Assembly (NCBI GenBank): GCA_009694165.1
Contig: SHVP01000033.1
Coordinates: forward strand, 1-23,728
Length of the DNA: 23,728 bases
Origin: Alphaproteobacteria bacterium
Lineage (GTDB): Bacteria > Pseudomonadota > Alphaproteobacteria > SHVP01
Reading direction: 5' to 3'
Positions 23,296 through 23,728 of the stretch are shown here, one piece after another. Numbering within the stretch: the stretch's first letter is position 1; each line of letters begins with the position of its first letter. Made by a program: the position numbers and the translations under genes. Under the pieces are notes generated by a model. The model saw nothing but the letters and a program-made list of their open reading frames with translations, did not search any database and was not told where the DNA came from.

Positions 23296-23728
23296 GTGGC
23301 GGCAGAGGGGATTCACCGGCGCTATCTCCCGGTCGGCAAACGGTTGGTTCATTATCGCCGCGCCGGCCGAGGGTCTCCGGTCGTCCTGCTGCACGAAACA
23401 CCGATGAACTCGTCCGCCTATGTCGGCCTGATGACAAAATTGGCCGGTCGCTTCACCGTTTTCGCCTTCGATACGCCCGGCTTTGGTGACTCCGAGGGAC
23501 TCGGCGCCGGGCGAATCGACGCTGCCGTGATGGCTGATGCGCTTGCGCTCACGTTCGGCGCGCTGAATCTCCCCCCCTGTCCGGTTTATGGACTTGATAC
23601 CGGCGCTGCGATCGCGCTCGCCTTCGCTCTGCGCCACCCCAAGCGGACCCGTGGTCTCGTTCTAACTGGTGTGCCCATCTTCGATCGGGCCATGCGCAGA
23701 GAGCTTTTGCGCCTCTATACGCCGCGCT
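23296..23728 (+). CDS. Alpha/beta hydrolase with Asp nucleophile motif, 3' end outside window
   Basis: The frame from GTG at 23296 stays open to the window edge (144 codons). GGGAGGG lies five bases upstream. The product shows RLVHYRRAG, VVLLHETP (oxyanion region), AFDTPGFGDSEG and the elbow VYGLDTGAA, where Asp101 occupies the nucleophile place, as in haloalkane dehalogenases and epoxide hydrolases. The later acid and His lie beyond the edge. It may be a dehalogenase- or epoxide-hydrolase-like enzyme, but the family is not fixed. It runs divergently from the flavoprotein gene across a 179-base gap. Confidence 0.85.
   Translation, partial: MAAEGIHRRYLPVGKRLVHYRRAGRGSPVVLLHETPMNSSAYVGLMTKLAGRFTVFAFDTPGFGDSEGLGAGRIDAAVMADALALTFGALNLPPCPVYGLDTGAAIALAFALRHPKRTRGLVLTGVPIFDRAMRRELLRLYTPR

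Noticed and set aside
21752..23407. 551-codon plus-strand open frame opposite the flavoprotein gene
   Set aside because: The flavoprotein has full FAD motifs on the minus strand; this frame is its shadow.

Overview
This 23.7 kb, GC-rich window looks like a chromosomal segment of an alphaproteobacterium. That placement is an inference from the composition, frequent GTG/TTG starts, abundant dissimilation-type genes and a Zur-type operator of the alphaproteobacterial kind. No 16S/23S rRNA, tRNA, CRISPR array, IS element, transposase or phage gene was seen. Nearly all the sequence is protein-coding; one gap exceeds 300 bases (13069-13446).

Layout. 6-836 (+): an alpha/beta-hydrolase-fold protein, possibly open at its 5' end. 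1107-4861 (-): a two-gene operon for an asymmetric heterodimeric ABC exporter, separated from the next gene by a 218-base divergent promoter region with no gene in it. 5080-9970 (+): an MFS permease, a secreted family-5 solute-binding protein with no permease partner, and a 571-residue protein made of two fused alpha/beta-hydrolase domains. 10019-13068 (-): two paralogous methyltransferase genes flanking a secreted CHRD-domain protein; the downstream paralogue is cut by an in-frame TAA. 13450-17102 (+): a tight catabolic-looking operon of an M24 metallopeptidase-fold protein, a 3-hydroxyacyl-CoA-dehydrogenase-type enzyme and a Rieske oxygenase. 17082-18574 (-): a small HExxH metalloprotein resembling EpmC and an aldo/keto reductase, followed upstream by a coding-like but frame-disrupted stretch. 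18890-21573 (+): a Zur-box-controlled zinc uptake operon (unrecognised 40-residue membrane peptide, znuC, znuB, znuA). 21608-23116 (-): a fumarate-reductase-type flavoprotein. 23296 to the end (+): a further alpha/beta hydrolase, cut by the window edge and divergent from the flavoprotein.

How it fits together. Apart from the zinc operon and the exporter, the content (hydrolases, Rieske oxygenase, dehydrogenases, flavoprotein, MFS and binding protein) suggests uptake and breakdown of an organic, perhaps aromatic or amide/ester-like, compound. The substrate cannot be read from sequence. The most striking theme is that none of the four alpha/beta-hydrolase domains has the usual serine nucleophile: three have His at the elbow (GxHxG) and one has Asp (GxDxG). 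Other points of interest are the nonsense-interrupted methyltransferase, the tiny membrane ORF leading the zinc operon, and the Asp-for-Glu change in the M24 metal site.
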